From NCBI GenBank assembly GCA_964017065.1, contig OZ024787.1:11885764-11949763 (forward strand): a DNA stretch of 64,000 bases, given 5' to 3'. The notes beneath the pieces were generated by a model, which worked only from the letters and a program-made list of their open reading frames with translations, searched no databases and was not told the DNA's origin. The translations under genes were made by a program, and so were the position numbers. Each line of letters begins with the position of its first letter. Position 1 is the first letter of the stretch. The stretch comes from Haliclona indistincta (Eukaryota > Porifera > Demospongiae > Haplosclerida > Chalinidae). This document shows, in pieces, positions 33,801 to 43,491 of the stretch.

Positions 33801-36800
33801 TTATCTCGCTTTCTATCATGTGAAAACTTTATACGAAGCTTAGTTCGTGAGTTATGGCGCTATTTACTCACTCGCGATTGATCATGGCTGTTGCTGGCGA
33901 TCTGAAGTTCTTCAAACGCAAAGCTATCCACAGTTGACTACCTAGAAGCTGATAGGTTAGAATTTTACTACAGGATAGCAGCGCAGGTCCAGAGAAATCA
34001 GCTATGGAAGCTATCTAGCTCGTGGTATGCGTGTGCTGTGCTAAACACTGTAGACACGCCCAGTTGAATTGTGGTTAGCACTGATTGGCTTCTGATTCCA
34101 TAACTAAAGCACTTCATTGTGATTGCTGTACAGAAATCCTGTATAGACGCATCTGCAGTTGCTGTGTTTGTGGAATGGTGGATAGTTACTGTACAGGAAT
34201 TGTGCTATAGCTTGTATAATAGGTGGAGTTTACTGTAGCTAGTCCAGTGCTGTGTACAATGGAATTCCACCGAGGCATCAGCACCTTTGGTGCCTAGTTT
34301 GTATGAGCATGCTTGTTTCTGTTTAATTCTTCAGTTTACTTGATATCTTACATATTGATTTCAAAACAACAATACAATTTCTTATTATGTATAATTATTA
34401 CTTGCTGAGCACCTGCTGAACACAGCTAATACTTAGCCTCGTGCCCAGGCCTGCTTTGGCGGACGGCCTGGTACACACTGTTCGCGCATGCGTATAATTT
34501 ATCCAACATCCGGTTAAAACGTAGATATTTTAGTATTCTTCTCCGTGTTATGATTACGCGATATGACTATCTCATCTACCATGGCTTCTGCTGTGCGTAG
34601 TTTTACAGACTGCGTTTCTTATGCACTTCTGCATGCGGCTGGGAATGACCGAAATCAAGATAAAAGTAGAGCAGCTCTCAGCCATGGAGGGAATCTATCG
34701 TGGGAAGGACGTTTTTGTGTGGCTACCCACAGGATACGGGAAAAGCCTTTGCTACCAGGCACTACCGTTTCTTTTAGACTACAAACTGGGTGTTGCAGAG
34801 TTGCAGGAGAGTGGTTTGGTACTAGTTGTGAGTCCACTGATTGCGCTTATGGTCGATCAGACTACCAGCCTGAGATCCAGGAAAGTAAAGTGTAGTATCA
34901 TTGCCTCCAGTGTTGACTCGATCAGTAAGGATCTCGTGGCTACAGACAGCAGTCTTCTAACAGATTCTCTAGTTTTCTGTACACCTGAGTCTTTAGTACA
35001 GTCACAATGGAGACAATCTATTGATCGTTTGGAAGTGTCCAGGAGAGTAGTAGCTTTTGTGATCGATGAGGCACACTGCGTATCAAAATGGTGAGGAAAG
35101 GAATGTATACAGTCACATGCACTACATCACATTTTCATTGTTGCAGGAGTAAAGACTTTAGACCATCATTTTCTCGTCTGGCTGAAGTCCGCTCACTGAT
35201 ACCATCAGGTACGCCTTGCATGACCTGTACTGCTACGGCTACAAGGAGTGTTCGCGAAGAGATTATCAAAACTCTTGAGATGAAAAACTGTTTGCAAATC
35301 AGTGTGTCTCCAGACAGACCTAATATCTATTACGAAGTCTGCAATCGTACAGAGATCGAAAACGATATGTCAGACCTTGTCGAGCTGTTAAGACACAAGG
35401 CGAACAATACTCCACGAGTGATCGTGTATTGTCAGTCACTGGATACATGCTCAAATCTGTTTGCACACTTCTTGTATTCTTTAGGTAAGGTTTGTTGTAT
35501 TGTACACATATCCACTGCTGTTGATTCAAACTTAACATTTTGTAGGTGACAAATCTTACTATCCCACCGGTGCACAGGAACTCACTTCAAATAGATTGTT
35601 TGCCATGTATCATTCGTGTACACCACAGCGGAACAAAGAGACTATACTAAAGAGTTTACGTCAGCAAGATGGAGTAGTTAGAGTGGTTTTTGCTACCATT
35701 GCACTGGGAATGGGTATTGACTTACAAGACGTAGACACTATCATGCACTATGGTGCTCCAAGGAGCCTAGATGACTACTTCCAAGAAAGTGGTAGAGGTG
35801 GACGCAGTGGTTCCAATGCCAGATCGATTGTATATTGGTGAGTCCGTGATTGTCCTGTGAAAGCAAAACCATCAAGTATACGTGACCATGAAGTAATTTC
35901 AGTCAGGCGGTATTTGGAGAACACAGATGAGTGCCGGCGAAAGGTTTTACTCTCACATTTTGATTTATCCTTTGCATCGCACAAAAATGATAACAGGTGC
36001 TGTGATGTATGTTCTTGTAAGCAAAACAATCAATCATGATAATAATGAATAATTGTTTGGAAATAATTATACCATTATACAATGTAACTTATAATTTTAC
36101 ATAAAATGCAGTTAGTATTCATCGCCTTCATCATAGTAGTTGTCTTCTTCATCACTGTCTTCATCATCACTGCAGCTGTCTTCTTCATTCTCACATCTTC
36201 GAAACTTCTCAATCTCTTTCTTCTTGGTCTCAATCCATTTCTTCGTCTTAGCAATATCCCATTTACGAAGTGGGTCAAGGTGTAGTCGTTGGAAGGCGGT
36301 ATGGTTTCTTCCTGGTTTTGGTGTAAGTAGATTATAGTCTGAAACAATTTTCATCACCTTTAGTACATCATTTGTGTCTGGTTTGGTTTTGTGTGCTGAC
36401 GTAGTATATGGTACTCCAGTGTGAGAATCATATTGTTCATAGATTGTTTGTAAAGAGGTAACACTGTGTGCAGCTCTCTGAAGGGCGCCTTCAGTTAGAT
36501 TAGATCCCATGTTTCGAATAATATACTTCACTTGTTTATTTATATGCTCATTGAATAAATCGCAAGGTATGTTACGACCTTTTCCTCCTTGTGCATTTAC
36601 GAACCTGTGCCAAGTCACTTGGTGTGCAGCATTTGGAGACAAGATTGCTTTCGTTTGTAGTTGAACGGTCAATGCTGCTAGGCTGTATTTGGTACGACCA
36701 GCTGCCCGAAAGTGAGGAAGAAACATCCGCCAGCTTCTTATAACTCTCTCTCCATCACCTTCAGCCCAAGCGTCTCTAAACTCCATCACTAGGCTGCCGT

Positions 36801-39800
36801 AATGGCATAAGACACGTGCATAGTTGTAACAGGTGTCTCTAGAGTCATTCAATTTTCCAGGATCAAGGAATGCTGAACTAACCAATGTAAGTCTTTCTAC
36901 TACCTTGCTTGCAATTTCACTGACAAATTTGCATTGGTCGATTGGTTTTGCCTTCTTTAGCTCTTCAGGGATCACTACAATGCCTTCAGCAGTGGAGATA
37001 CCTAGTATATGTCGCAAGCACATGCAACCCAATGCCCCTTCACAACAGTGTAAATGAGGTCAATAGTAGCATCGACATGCTTCTTCACATCCTTGGACAG
37101 GGAGGTTCGATTGAGCTTGTTTCGAAAAAACATTAAAGTGCCGTGAGACGTAGCAGACTTTTTTTACAGTGTCTTCCATATCACCTATAGGTATTAGAGG
37201 CATAATAATCGTTGCATCTTGCAAATCTGTACTTCTGCATAATTATTATGCATGCTACAATTTTAATAATTATACTTACCTCAAGTAAGCAAAGAAGACA
37301 ATGCCAATCCTCATTGACTGGTTCCAACACTTCTAGTCGTTCTCTCATTGTGTCGCCACACATCATATGCTTCTGGGAGCCTTTTTGCCTCTCACACGTC
37401 AACAAGTCACCTCCGCTAAGTACACGTCGTTCTTCGTTGTAGTCAGTACCAAGATAGCCCTGCATCGTCTCCATTATGGCGATCATATCGGAGTGTTTTG
37501 TCTCATCTTTCATCAAGATGTCCATAACGGCAATTTCTGACTTTTTCACCATCTCTTTTGTGTACATGTGTGGTATGTGTTGCTCAATTGATTTTGCAAA
37601 TGGTGCTAGACTTGTTATGTATTTGGTGAGCACTCGACTGACAATGACAACCAAATTTGACTTGATGTTTTCCACGTCATTGTGTGAAGGTAAGAACACA
37701 GTGGTAGGCAGTTCTGAAAGTCTTCGTACTTGGCCTGTGTGGAGTAGTGAAGGAGCAGGTGTGCGACTCTTGCTTACAATAATGCTGAACATATTGAGCA
37801 TTTCAGGGCTGTTGTCAGATCGTTCATCACGTCGTTTCTGCTTTTTATTGACATTGTCTCCAAAGAATTTGAAGACATCATCCTGAGCTATCCACTGCTT
37901 TATGGGAACAGTGTAGAGACGAGCTACTTCATCCATGTGTGCTAAGGTGGCTGGGTAGCTAACACAGACATTAACTTGATTCAATCTCTCATACACCTGT
38001 ACGAAAGATAATAATAGCATTACATGCACAGTGGTGTATTACAGGGCTATTATTAATGACCTTTTTTCTCACAATGACAAGAGTACATTAGTAGAGACAT
38101 TAGCGTCTGTACTCCATTCATCTCTCGATTTCTCTCCTTCAAGATTACAGCAGCTGTCATGCATATGGCTGGATTATGGGCTGCTCCAACTTTCAATGTG
38201 TTTCTGCTATCACCACGGGTGACGATTGATTGTAGAATAGAATAGAGAAGAGGAGACTTGGCTTTCAGTTCATCAACAAATGGAGTCCACTGAAATTCCA
38301 AAGATTGAACCACTGACATCTTTCTAAAAAGGGACTTTTCTGATCGCTGACACAAGACGTTACATTCTTCATTGATAGCCAACAGAAAGAGGTGAATCAA
38401 GCTCTCTCTCACATTCTCCATTGCCATAACTGCCTTGGCAATTGATGGAGCATGCCCACCTAGCAGATTACGTGCAACCTTTCCCTCTTGATCACCCAAC
38501 GATCTGCATGCTGTATGGAGTTCGAGATGGAGTCGAAACTGTGACCTATAATTATAAATAAATTATTTATAATCACATCATCATTGTGTAATACAGGTAT
38601 ATACATACTGTCACAAGTTTCTTTGGTTGATGTGGAGTAGATTGTTTGTTAGAATTAGATTCAATCTCTATGTACGAAGTTATGTCATACATTGTAAAAT
38701 AATTTTAATTTCTAACTATCTTACGTGATAAGGGAATATCCTTTAATACTACCGGTGAAGTGGCTACCAAGGGCTGTGGAAGTTGATCTATCTCTGGTTG
38801 AAAGCATTCTGTTGGTCCATCAGTAGTTCCTTCACTACTTTGCGCAACTTGAATGCCTGTTTAATGCATTATTTGTACTGATAAGTCAGATATACTGATT
38901 GTAAATGCACTTACATTGGAAATCCAAGCGTTTTCTAGGGATTTTAGACCTGGGCCGCAATCTCATGGTGTCTGGCGAAACCCCGATGTCACCACTGGTA
39001 GATTTTGATCTCTTAGCTGATGCCGCTGAATTACTCATGGCCGAACGCTTTGCTAGCTCTTTAAATGTCAATAACAGCTCTTTCCAGCTGCTGGATCCTG
39101 GTACGGCAAGGCCCACAAATGTATCTCGATATACCATCTCCAGCGCTGACATCCACGTCCAGTAAACACTGTATACGCTGAGGCCACTGTCTGCCCAATC
39201 CTGTAACCGTGAATAAGCTAATGGCCTTCACACTTGGTACTACTGCTGTGCAGAGCCTGCACACTCTACTCTGCGTGGTTTCCATTGGAGTTCACGTGTT
39301 CAGTTATTTCTAAACGTACCCGCCTTTATTTACGTCATACGGTAAACCCAGCCTTCATCTATTCGTCATTTCCGCTTCCAGCTATTTCGCGCGCAATTTT
39401 AATTAAACGCATGCGCGAGCAGTGTGTACCAGGCCTAATATTCTAGGCCTGGGTACGAGGCTAAGTTAATACTATGGTATTTATCACTGTAATCAATGAT
39501 TGATCATTACCATGCAGTTCAGCTACTCTGCAGGTGAATATTGTCAAAAAATAAACTGATTTAATGGACATGATAGTAGAAATTATGCACATATCTGGTC
39601 AAAAACAGATACGAAACTCCGAAAAAATGCCTGTACTATTAATTTTTTCAATAAATGGAATTTTTTCCAAAATGATATAATTTTACCCACCCACCCACCC
39701 TCTTTTTTGGCTTCGGGTCTGAAACTTTTAGTACTGGAACCCCCTGCCACATGCAGACTTTAATAAATTATGTGCTCTTAATTACAAGTATACATAATAA

Positions 39801-42448
39801 TTATTAATAATCTAGTTAATAAAGCTGCCTCATTAATTTTTCCTCTCAGATCTAGTTGATACTGATGCTACTCAAGAGGCATTTCAACATGAGGTTGGAG
39901 TGTGTGTCTCTAACCTGGTAGTGAATGGATCACCTGGTAGTGGTAAAACATGTGTAGTGAATCTATCAGTCGGTGAACCTGCTCCTGATGTCCGCAACAG
40001 CACCGGCTGTGTAGAGAGTCCTGTTCGTGCCATAGCACAAGGTACCATCTACGCCAACGGCACAAGATTACAGAAACTACAAACTGAAGAAATGCTCCAC
40101 ATGGTGTGTCAAGCTATGAAGCACAAGGTTGATGAGATAAAAAGAGAGCTAGTTGATCAAAAGAAGCCGCGTCATCGTAAAGTACCTAGCTCTACTCCAG
40201 CTACACAGCAATCCGCATCCAGTACTCCATCAATGAGTGATGAGTCTACTGAAGCCACTAGTGATGACAAAGAAGAGAGCCTCCAGGTGTTTGCTAAGCT
40301 AGTTGTTGAGATATCTTCTGCTGAGGCATCAACTGAGTTCCTAACAGCTCACTTGGTCTTGACTATCGACTCAGGAGGCCAGCCACACTTTATGGATGTA
40401 GCACCACTCTTTCTTCGCAACAGCTCCTTGTTTCTTATCACTATGAAGCTGAACGAGCGACTGGACTCTAAACCAAAATTTGAATACTTCATCAATGGAC
40501 AGCCGATTGAAATGAGCAACACAGAGCTCCAACCGACCAACCTGCAGCTAATAGAGCAGCTTGCCAAGAGCATTTCATCACTTCAACTATCAACCACTCC
40601 CAGCTCAGATGGATCAGAGCATGCAAAGTTCATGATTGTTGGCACCTTTGCTGACAAAGCTGGAGACTGCCAGGGCGAGACTATTGCTGATAAGAACACC
40701 AAACTACGTGATCGATTGAAGGATCATGAAGCCGAACGAATTGATGCAGGAAATGATGTCATCTTTACTGTCAATGCAATCACTACCGATCCAGACAAGC
40801 GTCGAGAGGCAGCTCTGAGACTACAGGACAAGATTACCAATACTCCAGGCACCACTATCAAGACAAGAATCAAGATGAGGTGGTTTGGTCTACTACTGCA
40901 CTTGCTTGATGAGGCTGAGAAGAACAAGGTCTCCATTATCCCACTGGAGGAGGTGCTTGCTGCTGGAAGAAGTCTTCAAATGAGTAGAGATGAAACTCTA
41001 CAGGCCATAGCATTTTTCCATAAGCTAAACCTCCTCATGTATTTCTCAACCGATATGCTTGGTAGCATAGTGTTTATCGATGTAAAGCCTATACTAAGCA
41101 ATGTGTCCAATCTTATTGGCATCTCTTTTATCGATAAGAATAAGCTCGACAAGATCTTCATTCCTAACCTGCCAGCCGATGCCCAGAGATTACTGAGAGA
41201 TTACGGTAGATTCTCCCGAGAGATTCTGGATTCATCGTTTCACTTCTCAGCACCACTCACCACTGATGTTTTCCTCGACTTATTAGAGCACCTTTGTGTT
41301 ATTGCACGCATCGAGAGAGAGGGTCTAACAAGCTTCTTCCTCCCATGTGCCTTGCCTCATGCACCTGAAGATATCCTTCAAAAGAAGAAGCAGATCACCA
41401 GCTTGTGGATCGTGTCGCTTCAGACCAGGCGTGGTATCGGATTGGTTGATGTTCCCATCCCAAAGAGCTATCTACCAACACTTGTTGTTCGTCTACTCAA
41501 CTCGTCTGATTTCGAAGCAGATCTTAAGTCTCGTCAGTATCGTAACCTCATGAGCATCCGTTATGTTCGTGGTGGGTGTGTCTATCTGATAGAGAGGAAT
41601 CTTCAGCTGGAGATCTACTACCCTTGTGCTGACGATGATGAAGAAATAAGCAAGGATTGCTCCTTGATTCGCTCAGCAATATTGAACGCTCTCGTTGAGG
41701 TTGAGAAGAAGCTTCATTTCATACCAGGCATCTTGATCAAGAACGATGCCTTCCTCTGCTCCTGTGACGGTTCTCGCCATATCTGTGTGTACAACAAAGA
41801 CCGCAGGAGAACATATTGTGATAGAAGTGAGAAGCTGAGAAAACTCAACCAGCAACAACAGTATTGGTTACACCAGCAGCAGCAGCAACCAGGTATGCCT
41901 GCTAACATGATTGATGATGAGTTATCACCATCTTTTTGTTTAGCCTCAGTAGTTGAGCGACCCACCACAGCTGATCTACCATCATCAGTGGCATCATCAT
42001 CATCAGTAGTATTTCCCACTAGTACATCTGGTACAATACTACCATCATCAGGTGAATCTTGTTTAGATCATGTGACATTGTATCAACCTCATCATACTGC
42101 AGGCTCTCCTCCTCTCAGACTGCTTGTTGAAGCAGTCACAGATGTTACAGATTGGCACACTCTTGGTCTTAAACTGAATCTCACTATGAGCCAGTTGGAG
42201 GACATTCGTGTCACCTATCATGTGTATGGATTAGGTGTACTCAAAGCTAGAGTGTTTGATGCATGGTTAAAGAGCTCTCCCAGTGCATCTTGGAGTGACT
42301 TGATCTCAGCTTTGAAGAGCATGAATGAGCACAGAGTTGCTTGTGATCTTGCAGCACGCTACTCACACCAGGTAAATTGATCTCTGTAACACTCATTCTG
42401 TTGTATCAATCAATCATCATTATGCAGAAACTGGTATCACTGCAGTAA
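21831..42448 (+). CDS. Gene A: ankyrin-ROCO-type GTPase-Death domain protein
   Basis: Exons by splice consensus and phase: 21831-21854, 22005-22106, 23493-23588, 23971-24069, 24701-24799, 29908-30016, 32299-32346, 39850-42371, and a probable last exon 42428-42448 (KLVSLQ, stop). These give about 1039 residues. Exons 2-6 each encode roughly one ankyrin repeat (LWDACESGDVSGVKRLLSQG, TPLHISTHFGHEDLVKLLLQ and so on). Exon 8 holds the GTPase, COR-like and Death parts. The order ankyrin-Roc-COR-Death matches the C-terminal part of DAPK1, without a kinase; likely a cytosolic signalling or death adaptor (inference). Introns, especially 5, 6 and 7, are swollen by transposons. Gene B is a tandem paralogue. 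No stop or frameshift is seen. Confidence 0.8.
24915..26190. mobile_element. Foldback element in gene A intron 5
   Basis: CAGTGCTTCCAGTCTAGACA at the left and its complement at the right end enclose two arms of about 600 bp that pair almost completely; the centre lies near 25540-25560. Gene B intron 5 shows the uninterrupted site (ATAACTACTAACATGAG, about 56660-56680), so the insertion happened after duplication, with 0-3 bp of target duplication. It has no coding capacity. Confidence 0.85.
26352..27706 (+). mobile_element. Helentron-like element, copy 1
   Basis: The 5' end TATGCCTCGGTGGGCGGAGC folds into a hairpin with CCACGGGGCAT. The 3' end has the inverted subterminal CCACCGAGGCAT, then the hairpin GCACCTTTGGTGC and CTTA. 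Four other copies in the window share both ends. Interiors hold repeated CTAAGCGCTGAAAGTTGCAA blocks and GACACGCCCAGTTGAATT-type blocks. Gene B lacks it. No coding capacity: a HINE-like non-autonomous element. Confidence 0.75.
27947..28660 (+). mobile_element. Helentron-like element, copy 2
   Basis: Same 5' hairpin (TATGCCTCGGTGGGCGGAGC) and a mutated 3' end (TCACCGAGGTATCTGCACCT, then TAGGTGCTTC). It is shorter than copy 1 through internal deletion. In gene B the site reads TTCTTGTGTGTCATTGTGTT without the element. Confidence 0.75.
28665..29395. repeat. 53-bp minisatellite in gene A intron 5
   Basis: About 14 near-identical 53-bp units (ATTCCAGTACTAGTAGTATC, then TTGTATCAGTGACTCACAGT, then AGTCACTAATGAT). 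Each unit contains the small palindromes AGTACTAGTAGTAT and GTGACTCACAGTAGTCAC. The homologous array at 57096-57789 in gene B has about 13 units. Confidence 0.95.
30226..31949. mobile_element. Foldback element in gene A intron 6
   Basis: The left arm 30226-30833 and right arm about 30885-31949 are inverted copies (TATTATGCTGTTAAAATTTT at the left end; TCTCGACGATC and GAGAAAGTGCAGTTCTGCAG near the inner part). The right arm is interrupted by the small element at 31464-31892. Gene B lacks it at the equivalent place. No coding capacity. Confidence 0.85.
31464..31892. mobile_element. 429-bp MITE nested in foldback arm, 9-bp duplication
   Basis: TAGTCAGGCGTGGCCTGACT at the left and its complement at the right, with 9-bp duplication ACTTCAGAC at 31455-31463 and 31893-31901. 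The opposite arm of the host foldback shows the uninterrupted sequence (near 30270). No coding capacity. Confidence 0.9.
31954..32055. mobile_element. Short palindromic MITE
   Basis: GTAGTTATATACC..GGTATATAACTAC ends and an inner palindrome TTTAAAGCCC..GGGCTTTAAA around GGCGTAGCCCAAGGG. The core GGCGTAGCC..AGGG also occurs in the MITE at 59526-59658, so the two belong to one family. Confidence 0.65.
32056..32298. other. Intron sequence, no feature recognised
   Basis: Rest of gene A intron 6. It includes a GGCGGCCATCTTG motif near 32160 and ends in acceptor TCATTTTTACAG. Confidence 0.5.
33158..33523. mobile_element. Short TIR element related in ends to the RecQ transposon
   Basis: CTAGCCTTGTCCCCAGTCCC at the left and the complement of CTAGCCTCGTCCCCAGTCCC at the right, each followed inward by a spaced ..TATACACTGACTGCG block. 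The ends follow the same plan as the transposon at 34433 (TAGCCTCGTGCCCAGGCCT, GGCCTGGTACACACTG), so it is a possible non-autonomous relative. No clear target duplication. Confidence 0.65.
33528..34297 (+). mobile_element. Helentron-like element, copy 3
   Basis: Complete ends: 5' TATGCCTCGGTGGGCGGAGC, 3' CCACCGAGGCATCAGCACCT, then TTGGTGC and CTAG followed by host T. The 3' hairpin plus CTRR is the best preserved of the copies. Internal blocks match copies 1 and 4. Confidence 0.8.
34581..36039 (+). pseudogene. RecQ-family DNA helicase of the transposon
   Basis: Exons 34581-35090, 35147-35484 and 35546 onward (short GT-AG introns). RecQ motifs: Walker A LPTGYGKSLCYQ, VVSPLIALMVDQ, DEAH box VIDEAHCVSKW, TCTATATRSVREE, IVYCQSLDTCSNL, GMGIDLQDVD, motif VI YFQESGRGGRSG, and a C-terminal RQC-like zinc cluster CCDVCSCK. 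It would unwind DNA with 3'-5' polarity by family. Breaks: a one-base shift near 34640 between SYALL and LGMTEIK, and an in-frame TGA at 35839-35841 just after SIVYW. It is convergent with the DUF6589-like gene, 3' ends 72 bp apart. Not a normal cellular RecQ: it is short and inside transposon ends. Confidence 0.8.
36112..39285 (-). pseudogene. DUF6589-like protein, candidate transposase
   Basis: Minus strand. The N-terminus has a zinc-finger-like pair (VCRLCTAVV..YICGPCRTRI). The middle includes NLLGGHAPSIAKAVM. The C-terminal region has the hallmarks I recall for DUF6589: LSGGDLLTCERQKGS, NEDWHCLLCLLE, GTLMFFRNKLNR, KHVDATIDLIYTVVKGHWVA, WRMFLPHFRAAGRTKYSLAA, WHRFVNAQGGKGRNIPCDLF plus NEHINKQVK, then an acidic tail (SDDEDSDEEDNYYDEGDEY). 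The conserved D (GGD), D (EDWH) and E (NEHI) are spaced like a DDE nuclease triad (inference). Several introns, e.g. donor at 37280. Frameshifts near 39090 (QLERAVIDI to FKELAKRS) and 37030 (KGHWVA to HILGIST) make it a pseudogene as written. Confidence 0.7.
39850..42371 (+). CDS. Gene A exon 8: GTPase, COR-like and Death domains
   Basis: 2522-nt exon entered from the 32299-32346 exon in phase (LVDTDATQEAFQHEVG). P-loop NGSPGSGKTC about 25 residues in; G3-like DSGGQPHFMDVAPLFL; G4-like VGTFADKAGDCQGE with NAIT downstream. Then a COR-like winged-helix region: RWFGLLLHLLDEAEKNKVSI, LQAIAFFHKLNLLMYF, IVFIDVKPILSNVSNLIGIS. A short Gln-rich linker (QQQQYWLHQQQQQ) and Ser-rich stretch follow. The Death domain runs from TDVTDWHTLGLKLNLTMSQL through ARVFDAWLKSSPSASWSDLI to HRVACDLAARY. 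Donor CACCAG|GTAAAT at 42371; reading on instead adds VN and stops. Gene B has the same exon at 62114. Confidence 0.85.
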
Positions 42449-43491
42449 GTAGCTCATCAGATCACATGGTCCCACACCAGCAGACACATGCAGCGCAGAC
42501 TCTGTAGATTATTATAACTGAACAGTGTCTATTCAACTGGTCTATTATTTGTGGTCAATAATAACAATTTTTATGTTACGTCCTAAACAATGCAGTGGTT
42601 ATCAGTGAGTGTGTCTAACAGTGCGCACATGTTCAAGAACAGTGAGCTATATAGCGACATTGACACTAATCAACTCAGAGGATGTCATCACCAGTATCTG
42701 CTGTATCGTACTAATTGTGTGCATACCTACCACTCCAAGTTATCACCCACCTATAGTTACCCATGGTCGATCACGACTATTTGAAAGGAAGCTTGTACCC
42801 AAAGCAGATGGCAAAGTATTCAGCTATATACGTGCATGAGCGATGTGAGGAGATTTCACAATAATAATGACAAAATAGAGGAATTGCGCCATGCATACTT
42901 GTCCCTGTTGTAACTAATCTTGGTCTAATCTAAGAAATCCATAATTATTATTAAATTAAAACATTAGATTGCTGTGCTATTCTGTGATAAGCCAGACAAT
43001 ACATGTTCATTTTTGAAAAGAGAACACATTCTATTATAATAGCTATAGCATATCCTGGTCAACAGCTCAGGAATCGCTTCACTAGCTGTTATGGCTCTAT
43101 ACTAACTCAGTAGATATTCACAGCTACTGTATTAATTACAAGAGTTACAAAACTGATCAGCTAGTTTTTACATACGTAGTAAGAAAAACAATGTGATGTT
43201 GGTTATCTTACAACATGCAACACTGAAAGCTACCAAAATCTGTGACAAGTTAACAATTTTAGCACATTAATGCATTACAATAGTAACTGAAATAATAGTT
43301 ATACTATCACCAGGAGTCCATAATAGGTGCTGTCGATCACCGGTAGCTACATAGGCTTAATAGGCACAGATGATTATGGACCCCTGTTATCACCAATAGT
43401 GTCGTACCAAAGTGCATTGACACCTCTTCTTTCAAGTTACATTTGTTAAATTCATTTCACACCTACAATACGTAGGATTCAGTTAGTAGTC
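42449..43491. other. Intergenic, one small MITE
   Basis: AT-rich spacer between gene A and the receptor gene. Contains a ~76-bp hairpin element at 43311-43386 (CAGGAGTCCATAATAGG.. and ATTATGGACCCCTG) flanked by TATCAC on both sides. Nothing else recognised. Confidence 0.6.

Larger units (their letters stand above)
34433..39464. mobile_element. 5.0-kb DNA transposon carrying RecQ helicase and DUF6589-like protein
   Basis: The ends are inverted: TTAGCCTCGTGCCCAGGCCT.. at 34433 and its complement at 39464, each followed inward by GGCCTGGTACACACTG and CGCGCATGCGT. The 8-bp target duplication GCTAATAC/GTTAATAC (one mismatch) lies at 34425-34432 and 39465-39472. The empty site is visible in the homologous hAT copy in gene B (about 60060-60080, complement of CTGTTAATACTATGG). 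It carries two convergent genes, both damaged. The transposase is probably the DUF6589-like protein (inference). Confidence 0.8.
32825..39746. mobile_element. hAT-like non-autonomous element in gene A intron 7, with nested insertions
   Basis: The 8-bp duplication CCACATGC lies at 32817-32824 and 39747-39754. The ends read TGGGGGGTTCCAG at the left and CTGGAACCCCCTG at the right, followed inward by TTTCAGACCCGAAG: CAGGGG-type ends with 8-bp duplication as in hAT. The unbroken form of the same element, in the opposite orientation, is in gene B intron 7 (59806-60684). Here it has received a small TIR element (33158-33523), a Helentron-like copy (33528-34297) and the RecQ/DUF6589 transposon (34433-39464). 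Confidence 0.8.

Noticed and set aside
34433..39464. Treating the RecQ gene as a cellular RECQ helicase
   Set aside because: It lies between transposon ends with a target duplication, inside an hAT element in an intron, and is broken by a shift and a stop.
34433..39464. Academ superfamily assignment
   Set aside because: Academ target duplications are recalled as 3-4 bp; here 8 bp is supported by an empty site. Left open rather than assigned.
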